A stretch of DNA of 64,000 nucleotides from contig NZ_CP073695.1 of NCBI RefSeq assembly GCF_018228765.1, positions 1,178,001-1,242,000 of the forward strand, written 5' to 3'. Below, piece by piece: positions 9,157-18,257 of the stretch (position 1 is the stretch's first letter; the number at the start of each line of letters is the position of its first letter). This DNA is from Halorubrum ruber (GTDB lineage Archaea; Halobacteriota; Halobacteria; Halobacteriales; Haloferacaceae). Made by a program: the position numbers and the translations under genes. The notes below the pieces were generated by a model. It worked only from the letters and a program-made list of their open reading frames with translations. It searched no databases and was not told the origin of the DNA.

Positions 9157-11330
9157 ACGGCGGCGACGACGGCGTCCTCGACGGCGTCGCGCTCGCCCGA
9201 GAGGAACTCGATTTTCCCCTCGCGGACGCCTGCGGTGGCGACGTCCGCGTTCGGCGCGAGCTCGGCCGCGCGCTCGGCCACGTCGCGGACGGAGACGTCC
9301 GCGGTCGTGCGCACGTACAGCTCGTCGGTGCCGACGCCGACCGTCGCGAACGGCTCGCCGTCCGCGCGGCGCCGGTGGAGGTCGTCGAGCAGGAGCGGCG
9401 TCGGCGGGAAGTCGTACCGGTGGGTGTAGCCGTCGGTGTCGAGCAGCGCGAACTCGACGCCGTCGACCGCCTCGGTCACGACGTTCGCGTCCGCCGTCTC
9501 GATCTCGGTCTCTAACTTCTCGCGGAACTGCTCGGAGACGTGCGCCGCGAGGTTGCCGCCGTCCGAGAACAACAGATCCGCGATCAGCTCCCGTTTGTCC
9601 TGATACGACTGGTAGTACGCCTCGAGCGCGACCGCCTCGCGGAGCTCAGCGACGCGCTCGGCGTCGTAGCCCGCGTCGCGCGCGAGGTCGACGTACCGCT
9701 CGGGGGCGTCCGCCCAGTAGCTCACGGCCGGCAGGTGCCGGAGGTCCGCGCGGACCTCGTCGTTGATCGCGGACGCCAGCGAGGCGACGAGCGCACCGGT
9801 CGAGAGCGTCTCGTCGCCGCCGACGTCGGCCAGCTCCGGCGAGACGAGCGTGTCGACCGCGTCCCGGGTCTCCGGGTCGGCGACCGCGGCGTCGACGACG
9901 ACCGCGTCGACCCCGTACACCGACAGCAGGTCGATGCCGTCGGCGGACTCGGTCGTCGAACCGGTTCCGACGAGCAGGAACAGGGGGAGCTTCTCGTCGT
10001 GGCGGTCGCGGTCTTGGAGCATCCGCGTCGCGTCGTTGGTGGCCGCGTCCATCCCGTACACCGGCTCGTCGAGCGGGCGGCGGGTGAAGTAGTGGTACTC
10101 GGCGTCGCTCTTCGCGTGCTCGTCGCGGATCAGCGGGAGGACGGCGCGCTCGACCGCGGCGCCCGCGACGTAGCCGTCGGCGGTCGCCGGGTGGCGGACG
10201 ACGATCGGCCGGGATTCGAGAATCGCGCGGCGGACCGCCTCGGCCGCGTCGAGCAGGCCGTCCGCGAGCTCGGCGACCGTCTCGTCGCCGCCGAGCGGCT
10301 GGAGCCCCTCGGGACGGGCCTCGTCGGTGAGCGCCTCGGCGATGCGGCGACGGACCGTCTCGGCCGCCTCGCCGTCGAGGAGGACCAGCGCCTCGGACTC
10401 CACCTGGACGTCGCCGCGGTGGCTCTCGACCTCGCCGTCGACCCGCACCGCGTCGCCGACCTCGACGTCGGGGTGCGCCCGGACGCCCGGCTCGACGAAC
10501 GCGGCCACGTCGACCGCGCCCGTCTCGTCGCTGACCTCGAACACCGTCGGGCCGCCGGTCTGGCGGACGCCGACGACCTCGCCCTCGATCCGGACCGACT
10601 CGCCGACCGCGTCTCCGAGCGTCTCGATGGACGCGCGCTCGGGTTCCGCGTCGGACTCGTCACCCTCGGTCGCTTCGGGCTCCTCGGACGCCCCGACTTC
10701 CTCGTCGTCTCCGGGCGCGGCCGCTTCGCTCTCGGCGGGCTCGGACGCTTCGCCGTCGTTCCGAGCCGCTTCGGGCTCGTCGGTCTCCTCGACGTCGGCG
10801 GGCTCCGCGTCGCCCGCGGCGGTCTCGTCCGCCGATTCCTCGGATTCCCCGTCGTCGTCGGTGTCCCGATGAGTCGATGCCTCGGGCTCGGCGGACGTCC
10901 CGCTCGCCGTCTCCTCGGGCTCGTCGGCGTCGTCCCCGCCCGGTTCCTCGTCGGGGAGGTGCTCGCCGTCGGACTCCTGGACGAGGACGCCGCGGAACTC
11001 GCGGCCGGCCTGTCGGATCGACCAGCCGAGGTCGACGTTACCGTTGTCGCGGACGCCCTTCACCTGGACGAACACGTCGTCGCCCGGCTCCCAGTCGAGG
11101 CTGTCGAGGCGGCGGTCGAGCTCGGAGCGGTGGAGCAGTCCGGTGACCCCCGGCGCGAGGTCGACGAACACGCCGAACTCGGCGTACCCGTCGACGACGC
11201 CTCGGTAGAACCGGCTCGGAACAAGATCGTCGGGTGAGTCGCCGCGGAAGTCGAACACGACGTCCTCCTGGTGCGAGTCGCAGACGCGACCGCCCCCGAC
11301 GTCGGTGCCACAGATGATACAGGATCCCAT
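9141..11330 (-). CDS. DHH-family phosphoesterase with zinc-ribbon, S1 and OB domains (RecJ-like)
   Basis: The 729-residue protein begins with a zinc-ribbon-like SCIICGTDVGGGRVCDSH (residues 3-20). An S1-type RNA-binding domain follows (FYRGVVDGYAEFGVFVDLAP, about 40-110), then a long acidic linker (about 120-235), an OB fold (RIEGEVVGVRQTGGPTVFEV, about 245-330) and a DHH-type region (about 360-600, with PIVVRHPATADGYVAGAAVE and VVDAAVADPETRD). A C-terminal DHHA1-like domain ends the protein. This architecture belongs to the haloarchaeal RecJ-like group thought to act on nucleic acids. The classic DHH triad reads HPATADG here, so catalytic activity is uncertain. Confidence 0.82.
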   Translation of the reverse strand: MGSCIICGTDVGGGRVCDSHQEDVVFDFRGDSPDDLVPSRFYRGVVDGYAEFGVFVDLAPGVTGLLHRSELDRRLDSLDWEPGDDVFVQVKGVRDNGNVDLGWSIRQAGREFRGVLVQESDGEHLPDEEPGGDDADEPEETASGTSAEPEASTHRDTDDDGESEESADETAAGDAEPADVEETDEPEAARNDGEASEPAESEAAAPGDDEEVGASEEPEATEGDESDAEPERASIETLGDAVGESVRIEGEVVGVRQTGGPTVFEVSDETGAVDVAAFVEPGVRAHPDVEVGDAVRVDGEVESHRGDVQVESEALVLLDGEAAETVRRRIAEALTDEARPEGLQPLGGDETVAELADGLLDAAEAVRRAILESRPIVVRHPATADGYVAGAAVERAVLPLIRDEHAKSDAEYHYFTRRPLDEPVYGMDAATNDATRMLQDRDRHDEKLPLFLLVGTGSTTESADGIDLLSVYGVDAVVVDAAVADPETRDAVDTLVSPELADVGGDETLSTGALVASLASAINDEVRADLRHLPAVSYWADAPERYVDLARDAGYDAERVAELREAVALEAYYQSYQDKRELIADLLFSDGGNLAAHVSEQFREKLETEIETADANVVTEAVDGVEFALLDTDGYTHRYDFPPTPLLLDDLHRRRADGEPFATVGVGTDELYVRTTADVSVRDVAERAAELAPNADVATAGVREGKIEFLSGERDAVEDAVVAAVAEAF

Positions 11331-11438
11331 TTGAGTACACCGAGAGTCTCGGGCCTAAAACGGTTGTCGAAAGCCCGCTAGCCGATTCGACGAGAACGCG
11401 GCGAGCGCTCGGCCATCGCGCCACGAGCGCCCCGCGCG

Positions 11439-12047
11439 TCACGCGCCGAGAAGCGTCCGCGCCGCGGCCACGACGCGGTAACCCACGCCGTAGCCGAGCG
11501 CGGCCGGGGGGAGCGCGGCCGCGACCGTCCGGACCGGTCCCAGCCCGTGAACCGTGCGGAGGCCGACGAACAGAAGGATTGCCGCGTACGCGCCGCAGAC
11601 GACCCTGAGTTCGGGGATCGCTGGTCCGGCCAGCGCCATGGGCGAGCTCGCGTACGCGACGGCCTGGACCGTCTCGCTCACCCCGCCGCGGTCGCGAAGC
11701 CCCAACCCGCCGTCGAACTCGACGCTCGCTAGCACGACCGAGACGGTCGCGACCGCGGCGGTCAGGTGAAGACCGACCGGTGCCGCCAGCGCGACCACGA
11801 CGAGGAACACCACGGCCTCGGACAGCAGCCGCGAGGAAGGGACGACCACGGGCATCGCCGCGGGGTCCGACGCGATCCAGCCGAGCGTGAACGCCGCGGC
11901 GACCGCGACCGCGAACGTCAGCGCGGGCGCCTGATCGCCGGGCGTGACCCCGTTGGCGAACGCTCGCTGCGGGCGGACGAGGACCTCGGCCCACGTGCGC
12001 GCGATGCCGCGGAGGCCGCGGGGGCGTCCGCCCGCCGAATCCTTCAT
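11439..12047 (-). CDS. Yip1-family integral membrane protein
   Basis: This is a protein of 202 residues from the ATG at 12047; a GTG four codons upstream is possible. The N-terminal segment TWAEVLVRPQRAFANGVTPG is typical of Yip1-domain proteins of haloarchaea. It is followed by five hydrophobic stretches (for example ALTFAVAVAAAFTLGW and VVFLVVVALAAPVGLHLTAA) that should span the membrane. The family is common in archaea but its role there is unknown. It is downstream of no obvious operon partner and convergent with nothing nearby. Confidence 0.8.
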   Translation of the reverse strand: MKDSAGGRPRGLRGIARTWAEVLVRPQRAFANGVTPGDQAPALTFAVAVAAAFTLGWIASDPAAMPVVVPSSRLLSEAVVFLVVVALAAPVGLHLTAAVATVSVVLASVEFDGGLGLRDRGGVSETVQAVAYASSPMALAGPAIPELRVVCGAYAAILLFVGLRTVHGLGPVRTVAAALPPAALGYGVGYRVVAAARTLLGA

Positions 12048-12151
12048 CCGAGACGTCACGGTCGGAGTTCGGCCGCGCGGAATAACCCGTTTCCGGTTCG
12101 GTGCGCGGGGGCCCGAACTCGGTCCGGTCGCTCGACCCCGCCTTCCAAACT

Positions 12152-12165
12152 TATCAGCGCTGATA
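12152..12165. promoter_or_regulatory. 14-bp perfect palindrome, possible operator
   Basis: The sequence TATCAGCGCTGATA is a perfect inverted repeat that ends 15 bp before the TATA-like box of the pilin-like gene at 12212. Its size and position suit a dimeric regulator binding just upstream of the basal promoter. No regulator can be named. Confidence 0.45.
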
Positions 12166-12180
12166 CGCGGCGCGCAAACG

Positions 12181-12188
12181 CTTATATC
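12181..12188 (+). promoter_or_regulatory. TATA box for the pilin-like gene
   Basis: CTTATATC lies 24-31 bases before the ATG at 12212, which fits a leaderless transcript beginning at or near the start codon. It is the only AT-rich run between 12166 and the gene. Confidence 0.6.
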
Positions 12189-12211
12189 GGTCCCGTCTGA
12201 GTGACGGTCGA

Positions 12212-12679
12212 ATGGTTGAGTTCCGGAACGACGAGCGAGGGTTCACCCCGCTGGCGGGGACGGGGCTGCTCGTCGGGGTCGTCGTGTTGCTGCTCGCGCT
12301 CGTCGGCGCGGCGGTGTTCGGGCTCATCGACGGCGTCGCTCCGCCGGACGCCGAGTTCGAGGGGCAACAGGAGGGCGGCGACCTCGTCGTCGTCGCGCTC
12401 GGCCCCGAGCCGGTCCCGGCGGAGGAGCTGTACGTCCGCGGCGAGGACCCGGACGGGAACGTCCAGTTCGGCGCGTGGCCGGGCGACGGCATCGTCAGAC
12501 CGGGCGATCAGGTCGTCGTGCCCAACGCCACCGGCAACGAGAACTTCGAGGTCGTCTGGGAGCCGGTGGCGTTCGACACCCGCGAGACGCTCGGCAGCTA
12601 CGACGGCGAGGACTCCGCGATCCAGGAGTGGAGCGAGGAGAGCGGCGGCGGCACCCCGGGCGGCGCCGTCGGCGTCTGA
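12212..12679 (+). CDS. Type IV pilin-like secreted protein (155 aa)
   Basis: The N-terminus reads a short charged stretch (VEFRNDERG) followed by FTPLAGTGLLVGVVVLLLAL, a hydrophobic helix of about 25 residues. This is the layout of haloarchaeal type IV pilins processed by the prepilin peptidase after a charged leader, but the core deviates from the usual [16 protein letters not shown]. The remainder looks like a beta-rich outer domain (LVVVALGPEPVPAEELYVRG) and the C-terminus is Gly-rich. No signal peptidase I site is needed. Alternative: a single-pass membrane protein with the bulk outside. It is monocistronic with a clear TATA box. Confidence 0.72.
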   Translation: MVEFRNDERGFTPLAGTGLLVGVVVLLLALVGAAVFGLIDGVAPPDAEFEGQQEGGDLVVVALGPEPVPAEELYVRGEDPDGNVQFGAWPGDGIVRPGDQVVVPNATGNENFEVVWEPVAFDTRETLGSYDGEDSAIQEWSEESGGGTPGGAVGV

Positions 12680-12746
12680 AGCCGGTCCGGGCGATAATCG
12701 GGGGAACCGAACACGAACGCTCGCGAGCGTTCGCTCGGCCGCGACG

Positions 12747-13880
12747 CTACTCGACCGCCACCCACTCCCCGCGCTCGTCGGCGCGCTCGATCGCCGCGAG
12801 CGCGCGTTGGACCTCGTACCCGTCTTCGAACGACGGCTCGAACGACCCGCCCTCGGCGACCGCCGAGAGGAACTCGTAGTCCTCGTGGACGAACGTGTGC
12901 TCCCACCCGATCACGTGGCCGGGGGGCCACCAGCGGTCGACGTACGGGTCCGACTCCTCGGTCACCAACACCGTCTCGTAGCCGCGGTTCCCCTCCCGGA
13001 GCACCTCCAGTTCGTTCAGCCGCTCCAGAGAGAACTTCAGGCTCCCCTTCGATCCGTGAACCGCGATCGTGTGGTCGTTCTTGTGCCCCTCGGCGACGCG
13101 GCTGGCTTCGAAGCTCCCGGTCGCGCCCGACTCGTAGGCGACTTGCGCGCTGTACGCGTCGTCGACCGTCACGTCGCGGTACTCCTCGATCTGCCCCTCA
13201 TCGTCGTAGACGGGGCGCTCGTCGACGAACGTCGTCAGCTGTCCCGAGACGCGGTCGATCCCGCCCACCCGGTCGCCGACGAGGAAGTTCGCGAGGTCGA
13301 CCGTGTGCGCGCCGAGGTCCCCGAGCGCGCCCGAGCCGGCCATCTCGGCGTCCATCCGCCACGCCCACGGCGCCTCGGGGTCGACGAGCCAGTCCTGGAG
13401 GTACCGTCCGCGCACCTGTCGGATCTCGCCGAGCTCCCCGTCATCGATCAGCTCCTTCGCGTAGCGGATCGCGGGGACGAAGCGGTAGTTGAACGCGGTC
13501 CCGGCCGTGACGCCCGTCGCGGCCGCCGCGTCGCGCATCGCCGCCGCCTCCTCTAACGTCGGCGCGAGCGGCTTCTCGCAGAGGACAGGGACCCCCGCTT
13601 CGAGGGCCGCGATCGACGGCTCCGCGTGGACGTGGTTCGGCCCGAGGTTGTAGAAGACGTCCACCTCATCGAGCGCGGCCTCCCAGTCGGTCGCGGTGTG
13701 CGAGAAGCCGAACCGCTCGGCCGCGTCGGCCAGCGCTTCCTCGTCGCGCCCGACGAGCGTGTGGCGCTCGATCTCGGGCGCGTCCGGGAAGAACATCGGG
13801 AGCCGCGCCATCGCGTTCGCGTGCGCCTTGCCCATGAATCGATACCCCAGAACGCCGATCTTCAGTGGTTCGTCTGTCAT
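12747..13880 (-). CDS. Gfo/Idh/MocA-family oxidoreductase
   Basis: This 377-residue NAD(P)-dependent dehydrogenase has the N-terminal loop KIGVLGYRFMGKAHANAM (residues 6-23) and the family motif CEKPLAPTLEEA near residue 97, whose Lys is catalytic. A GTAFNYRFVPAIRYAKELI segment and a GDLGAHTVDLANFL segment follow, with the Asp-x3-His pair of the substrate site. The family oxidises sugars and cyclitols. The exact substrate cannot be told from sequence. It follows the TIM-barrel isomerase gene by 28 bp, suggesting a sugar or inositol catabolic operon. Confidence 0.88.
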   Translation of the reverse strand: MTDEPLKIGVLGYRFMGKAHANAMARLPMFFPDAPEIERHTLVGRDEEALADAAERFGFSHTATDWEAALDEVDVFYNLGPNHVHAEPSIAALEAGVPVLCEKPLAPTLEEAAAMRDAAAATGVTAGTAFNYRFVPAIRYAKELIDDGELGEIRQVRGRYLQDWLVDPEAPWAWRMDAEMAGSGALGDLGAHTVDLANFLVGDRVGGIDRVSGQLTTFVDERPVYDDEGQIEEYRDVTVDDAYSAQVAYESGATGSFEASRVAEGHKNDHTIAVHGSKGSLKFSLERLNELEVLREGNRGYETVLVTEESDPYVDRWWPPGHVIGWEHTFVHEDYEFLSAVAEGGSFEPSFEDGYEVQRALAAIERADERGEWVAVE

Positions 13881-13908
13881 TGTGGTGAACTCCGCGGTCG
13901 CCGCCGCC

Positions 13909-14880
13909 TCACTCCGCCCAGTACGCGTCGCCCGGTTCTGTCTCGAAGACCGCGCGGTCCAGCACGTCGACCGCCTTCTCTAACCCCTCCCGCGAGGAGG
14001 TGAGCGAGTCCTCGTGTTCGATCGACAGGGCGCCCTCGTAGCCGACCATCCGGAGCGTCGAGACGACGTCCTTCCAGTGCCCCTCGTCGTGGCCGTAGCC
14101 GATCGAGCGGAACAGCCACGAGCGGTCGGCCTCCTCGGCGTAGCCCGTCGTGTCGAGGACGCCCTTCACGCGGGCCTTCGCGTCGTACACCTTCGTGTCC
14201 TTCGCGTGGACGTGGTGGATCGCGTCGCGCTCGCCGAGGAACCGGATCGCCTCCGTCACGTCGATCCCCTGCCAGTAGAGGTGCGAGGGGTCGAAGTTGG
14301 CCCCAATCCGGTCGTTCGTCGCCTCGCGGAGCGCGGCCATCCCGGTCGGCTCGTACACCAGCATGTTCGGGTGCATCTCGATCGCCACGTCGACGCCGTG
14401 GTGATCTGCGTGTTTCGCCACGTCCTGCCAGTAAGGAATCGCCACCTCGTCCCACTGGTAGTCGAGCGCGTCGGCGTGTTCGGTCGGCCACGGCGCCGTG
14501 ACCCAGTTCGGCGTCGAGTCGCCGGGCGCGCCCGCGGGGAGCCCGGAGAAGCAGGTCACGGCGTCGACGCCGAGCAGGTCGGCCAGCTCTATCGCCTCGC
14601 GCAGTTCCCGGTCGGCCGCCGCGGCCCGCTCCTCGTCGGGATGAAGCGGGTTGTTGTGCGTCGCCAGCGCGGAGATCCGGAGCCCGCGGTCGTCGAGCAG
14701 GGCGAGCAGCTCGTTGCGCGCGCCAGCGTCGTCGAGGAGTCGCTCGCGGTCGACGTGGTCCTCGCCGGGCCAGCCGCCGACGCCGAGTTCGACGGCGTCG
14801 ACGCCGATCCCGTCGAGGTACGCGGCCGCGTCGTCGAGCGGTTCGTCGCCCAAGGGAACAGTTAACACGCCGATGTCCAT
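13909..14880 (-). CDS. Sugar phosphate isomerase/epimerase family protein
   Basis: The protein has 323 residues from the ATG at 14880. A GxxxVELGVGGWPGEDHVDR start and later EMHPNMLVYEPTGM, NFDPSHLYWQGIDV and HHVHAKDTKVYD motifs show the xylose-isomerase-like TIM barrel with metal ligands Glu, Asp-x-His, His and Glu. Related enzymes interconvert keto sugars or act on inosose. The partner oxidoreductase immediately downstream supports a two-step sugar or cyclitol conversion. An ATG nine codons upstream is less likely because it precedes the conserved first beta strand by unrelated sequence. Confidence 0.88.
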   Translation of the reverse strand: MDIGVLTVPLGDEPLDDAAAYLDGIGVDAVELGVGGWPGEDHVDRERLLDDAGARNELLALLDDRGLRISALATHNNPLHPDEERAAAADRELREAIELADLLGVDAVTCFSGLPAGAPGDSTPNWVTAPWPTEHADALDYQWDEVAIPYWQDVAKHADHHGVDVAIEMHPNMLVYEPTGMAALREATNDRIGANFDPSHLYWQGIDVTEAIRFLGERDAIHHVHAKDTKVYDAKARVKGVLDTTGYAEEADRSWLFRSIGYGHDEGHWKDVVSTLRMVGYEGALSIEHEDSLTSSREGLEKAVDVLDRAVFETEPGDAYWAE

Positions 14881-15058
14881 GCGCGGGGCTACACCGACGC
14901 GCCGCATAAGCCTTCAGGAAGCGTCGGCGTGGACGCCGGTCGAATCGATCCGGGGATCCGAGACGCTCGTCCGCGGCCGCGCGTTCCCGCCGCGATCCGG
15001 GCCGCTCCGCGCCGCGAACCGCATGAGGTTTTAACGGGTGGAACGCGTACGACGTGGT

Positions 15059-15997
15059 ATGGGAATCCTCTCGCGCGCCTCCTACGTCATCCGCTCGAAG
15101 GTGAACGCCCTCCTGAACCGAGCGGAGGACCCGACTGAGTCGCTCGACTACTCGTACGAACAGATGCGCGACGAGCTCCAGGACGTCAAACAGGGGATCG
15201 CGGACCTGACGACCCAGAAGAAGCGCCTGGAGATCCAGAAGCGCAAGCTCGAAGAGAACGTCGAGAAGCACAACCGCCAGGCCCGCGAGGCGGTCCAGCA
15301 GGACCGCGACGACCTCGCGCGGAAGGCCTTGGAAAAGAAGAAGTCGAAGATGAGCCAGATCGAGGAGTTAGAGGGCCAGATCGCCGAGCTGAACAACACG
15401 CAGGAGCAGCTCGTCGAGAAGAAGAACAAGCTGCAGAACCGCATCGAGGAGTTCCGCACCAAGAAGGAGACGATGAAGGCCCGCTACGAGGCGGCCGAGG
15501 CGTCCTCCCGCGTCTCCGAGGCGATGACGGGCGTCGGCGACGAGATGGAGGACGTGAGCCGCTCGATCGAGCGCGCAGAGGAGCGGACCGAGGAGATGGA
15601 GGCGCGCTCCGAGGCGATGGACGAGCTGGAGGACTCCGGCGCGTTCGAGGACGCGCTCTCCGACAAGGACAACATCGACCGCGAGTTAGAGAGCCTCTCG
15701 ACGGACAGCGAGGTCGACGCCGAGTTAGAGACGCTGAAAGGGGAACTCGGCAAAGGCGAGTCGGCCGACGACGGCGACGCCGCCGTCAGCGACGAGGAGG
15801 TCGACGCCGAACTGGAGGACATCGAGTCGGAGATCGACTCGGACGACCTCGAATCGGACCTCGACAGCGAGGCGCGAAGCGCCTCTGGCAGCCGGACGCA
15901 GTCCGGCGACGGCGAGAGCAACGACGCCGACCTTGACCAGGAGCTCGACGTCGAGCTAGAGGAGTCGGAGTCCGACGCGGACGAGAAACGGAACTGA
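15059..15997 (+). CDS. PspA/IM30 (Vipp1)-family membrane-associated protein
   Basis: This 312-residue protein opens with GILSRASYVIRSKVNALLNR, the amphipathic helix that PspA/IM30 proteins use to contact membranes. A long alpha-helical coiled coil follows to about residue 190. The C-terminal 110 residues are an acidic, low-complexity tail (repeats of D, E and S), which is a haloarchaeal extension absent from bacterial PspA. It probably protects membranes under stress. The ATG at 15059 sits directly before the conserved helix. It lies divergent from the isomerase gene at 14880. Confidence 0.9.
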   Translation: MGILSRASYVIRSKVNALLNRAEDPTESLDYSYEQMRDELQDVKQGIADLTTQKKRLEIQKRKLEENVEKHNRQAREAVQQDRDDLARKALEKKKSKMSQIEELEGQIAELNNTQEQLVEKKNKLQNRIEEFRTKKETMKARYEAAEASSRVSEAMTGVGDEMEDVSRSIERAEERTEEMEARSEAMDELEDSGAFEDALSDKDNIDRELESLSTDSEVDAELETLKGELGKGESADDGDAAVSDEEVDAELEDIESEIDSDDLESDLDSEARSASGSRTQSGDGESNDADLDQELDVELEESESDADEKRN

Positions 15998-16076
15998 TCG
16001 GATCGAGCGTAGTCGGGTCCGGTCCCCGCGGTCCTCGCCCCTCGCCGACCCCGCCTTCGATCGCCTCACGATCACC

Positions 16077-17123
16077 TCACTCCGACGCCGGATGCGCGCC
16101 GGTCCCCGCGCGGTCCTGCTCTCCGAGTCGAATCCGACCGTCCGCGAGGTCGACGCCCTCGTACGGGTCCTCGGCGAGCAGCAGTGAGCCGTCGACGTCG
16201 GCGTAGTCCAGTAGCGGCGCGAGCTGCGCGGCCGCCGCGATGGAGGCGTTCGACTCGATCATGCAGCCGCACATCACTTCGAGGCCGTGCGCCCGCGCGG
16301 CGGCGATCAGCCGCCGGGCCTCGGAGATGCTCCCGGTCTTCATCAGCTTCAGGTTCGCGATGTCACAGCGGTCGGCGACCGCGGGCACGTCCGCGGCCGT
16401 CACGCATGACTCGTCGGCGGCGATCGGTAGTGCGGACCGCTCGTAGACGTAGCGGAGTCCTTCGGGGTTCTCGGCGGGCACGGGCTGCTCGACGAACTCC
16501 ACGTCGCGGTCCGCGAGCCACGCGCTCTTCGCCACGGCCTCCTTCGGCGTCCACGCCTCGTTGGCGTCGACGCGGAGCCGCGCGTCGGGCGCGGCGTCGC
16601 GGACCGCGTCGATCAGCTCCCGGTCGCGGTCGGTGCCGAGCTTGATCTTCAACACGTCGTAGCCGGCCTCGACGGCGTCGGCCGCCTTCTCGCGCACGCG
16701 GTCGGTCTCGTCGAGGCCGATCGTGAACGAGGTCTTCGGCGCGTCGCTCGGGTCGAGCCCCCACAGGCGGTAGAGGGGGACGCCGAGCCGCTTCGCCGCG
16801 AGGTCGTGGACGGCGATCGAGACGGCGCAGCGGGCGGCGGGGTTGCCGTTCACGACCCCCTTCAGTTCGGCCTCGATCTCGCGTATCGCGTGAGGGTCGC
16901 CGACGCGCTCGACGGCGTCGAGGAGGGCCGGCAGCACCGCCGCGACGGTGTCGGCGGTCTCGCCGTAGTGGGCCGACGGCGCTGCGCCGCCGATCCCAGT
17001 CATCCCCGCGTCGTCGGTGACGCGGACGATCACGTTCTCGGCCGCCGTCTGCGTGCCCCGCGAGATGGTGAATGGGTTCTCCAGGGGGAGCGAGACCCGC
17101 TCGAACTCGGTGTCGAGGCTCAT
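16077..17123 (-). CDS. dgcA: Enolase-superfamily epimerase, N-acetyl-D-glutamate racemase type (DgcA-like)
   Basis: The 348-residue protein belongs to the muconate cycloisomerase/dipeptide epimerase group. It shows the KIKLGTDRDRELIDAV strand with the KxK catalytic lysine, metal ligands in RVDANEAW and FVEQPV, and ADESC followed by NLKLMKTGSISEARRL with the second catalytic Lys. It overlaps the upstream DUF1611/DgcN-type gene by 4 bp (ATGA). That pairing is the signature of the D-glutamate pathway described in marine bacteria and haloarchaea, in which DgcA turns N-acetyl-D-glutamate into the L form. L-Ala-D/L-Glu epimerase is the alternative annotation. Confidence 0.82.
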   Translation of the reverse strand: MSLDTEFERVSLPLENPFTISRGTQTAAENVIVRVTDDAGMTGIGGAAPSAHYGETADTVAAVLPALLDAVERVGDPHAIREIEAELKGVVNGNPAARCAVSIAVHDLAAKRLGVPLYRLWGLDPSDAPKTSFTIGLDETDRVREKAADAVEAGYDVLKIKLGTDRDRELIDAVRDAAPDARLRVDANEAWTPKEAVAKSAWLADRDVEFVEQPVPAENPEGLRYVYERSALPIAADESCVTAADVPAVADRCDIANLKLMKTGSISEARRLIAAARAHGLEVMCGCMIESNASIAAAAQLAPLLDYADVDGSLLLAEDPYEGVDLADGRIRLGEQDRAGTGAHPASE

Positions 17124-18178
17124 TCGCCGCCCAGCCCCGCGTCGACGATCCCGTCCACGATGCGGGCCGCTCCGTCCCGGACCGGGTCGGCGGCCGGGAC
17201 GCCGACCTCATCGCCGAAGTCGGTCACGGCGTCTGCGGCGGCCGCGTCGTCGGCCACGTCCTTCGTGTTGAGCGCGCCGGCGACGACGCTCGTCTCGTGG
17301 ACCGGCGCCGCCAGGTCCTCGTAGAGGTCGACGTAGTCGGCGAGCGGCGGGAGATCGAACGACTCGTAGCCGTGGACGGCCTCGCGGCCCGCGGCGTGAC
17401 AGAGGACGAGGCCGTCCGCCATCGACCCGTGGAGGATGCCGCAGGTGACCGCGGAGTAGGCGGGGTGGACGATGCTCCCCTGCCCCTCGACGACGAGCAG
17501 GTCGTGGTCGTCGCCGGCCTCGACGAGCATCTCCTCGACCGCGCCGGCCGCGAAGTCGGAGACGACGCGGTCGATCGGGTTACCCCACCCCGCGATCATG
17601 ATCCCCGTCTGTCCCGTCGGGACGAACGCGGCGTCGATGCCGCGCTCGCGGGCGGCGGCGACGATCTCCAGCGAGGCGGTCATCTTCCCGACCGAGCAGT
17701 CGGTGCCGACCGTGAGCACCACGTCGGCGTCGACGTCGCCCGAGGCCCCCGACGCGACCGTGAGGTCGTCGTCCGGCTTCCGGACGTCGACGAGGTCGAC
17801 GCCGTGTTCGTCGGCCAGCGCGGCCAGCTCCTCGTCCTCGTTTAAGAAGTAGTGGAGGCCGCTCACCACGTCGCAGCCGGCCTCGATCGCGGCCTCGACG
17901 TCCGCGCGCCACGACTCGTCGAAGCCGCCGCCGATGGGCGCGATCCCGATATATAAGGCGTCGAGTTCGCCGTCGGCGGCCGCGTGCGCGTCCCCGAACG
18001 AGTCGACGATCGGCGCGTCCGAAACCTCCGCTACGTGGTCACTCACTCGGTCGCCGGCGCGGTCGCGGTCGAGGACAGCCCGGACGTCCTGGTCGCCGTA
18101 GCGCAGCACGCCGAGCGCGGTCTTCGCGCGGTCGGGGAACTTCTCGTGGGCGAGGACGGCGATCCGCTCGTGGTCCAT
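17120..18178 (-). CDS. dgcN: DUF1611 P-loop protein, D-glutamate N-acetyltransferase type (DgcN-like)
   Basis: This protein of 352 residues from ATG 18178 carries a Rossmann-like N-terminal domain and a P-loop near residue 170, VGTDCSVGKMTAS, followed by TGQTGIMIAGWG and VVEGQGSIVHPAYS. These are DUF1611 hallmarks. In the known pathway DgcN acetylates D-glutamate and DgcA racemises the product, so D-glutamate can feed into L-glutamate metabolism. The 4-bp overlap with dgcA supports a shared function. The start codon is 77 bp from the end of the TnpB element, so the native promoter may be displaced or altered. Confidence 0.82.
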   Translation of the reverse strand: MDHERIAVLAHEKFPDRAKTALGVLRYGDQDVRAVLDRDRAGDRVSDHVAEVSDAPIVDSFGDAHAAADGELDALYIGIAPIGGGFDESWRADVEAAIEAGCDVVSGLHYFLNEDEELAALADEHGVDLVDVRKPDDDLTVASGASGDVDADVVLTVGTDCSVGKMTASLEIVAAARERGIDAAFVPTGQTGIMIAGWGNPIDRVVSDFAAGAVEEMLVEAGDDHDLLVVEGQGSIVHPAYSAVTCGILHGSMADGLVLCHAAGREAVHGYESFDLPPLADYVDLYEDLAAPVHETSVVAGALNTKDVADDAAAADAVTDFGDEVGVPAADPVRDGAARIVDGIVDAGLGGE

Positions 18179-18257
18179 GGTGGGTCGCTCGCCCCGGGAG
18201 TTCTTAAATGAGTCGAGGGTCGGCCGAGACCCGAACGATCGCGGCGGCATTTTTGAC

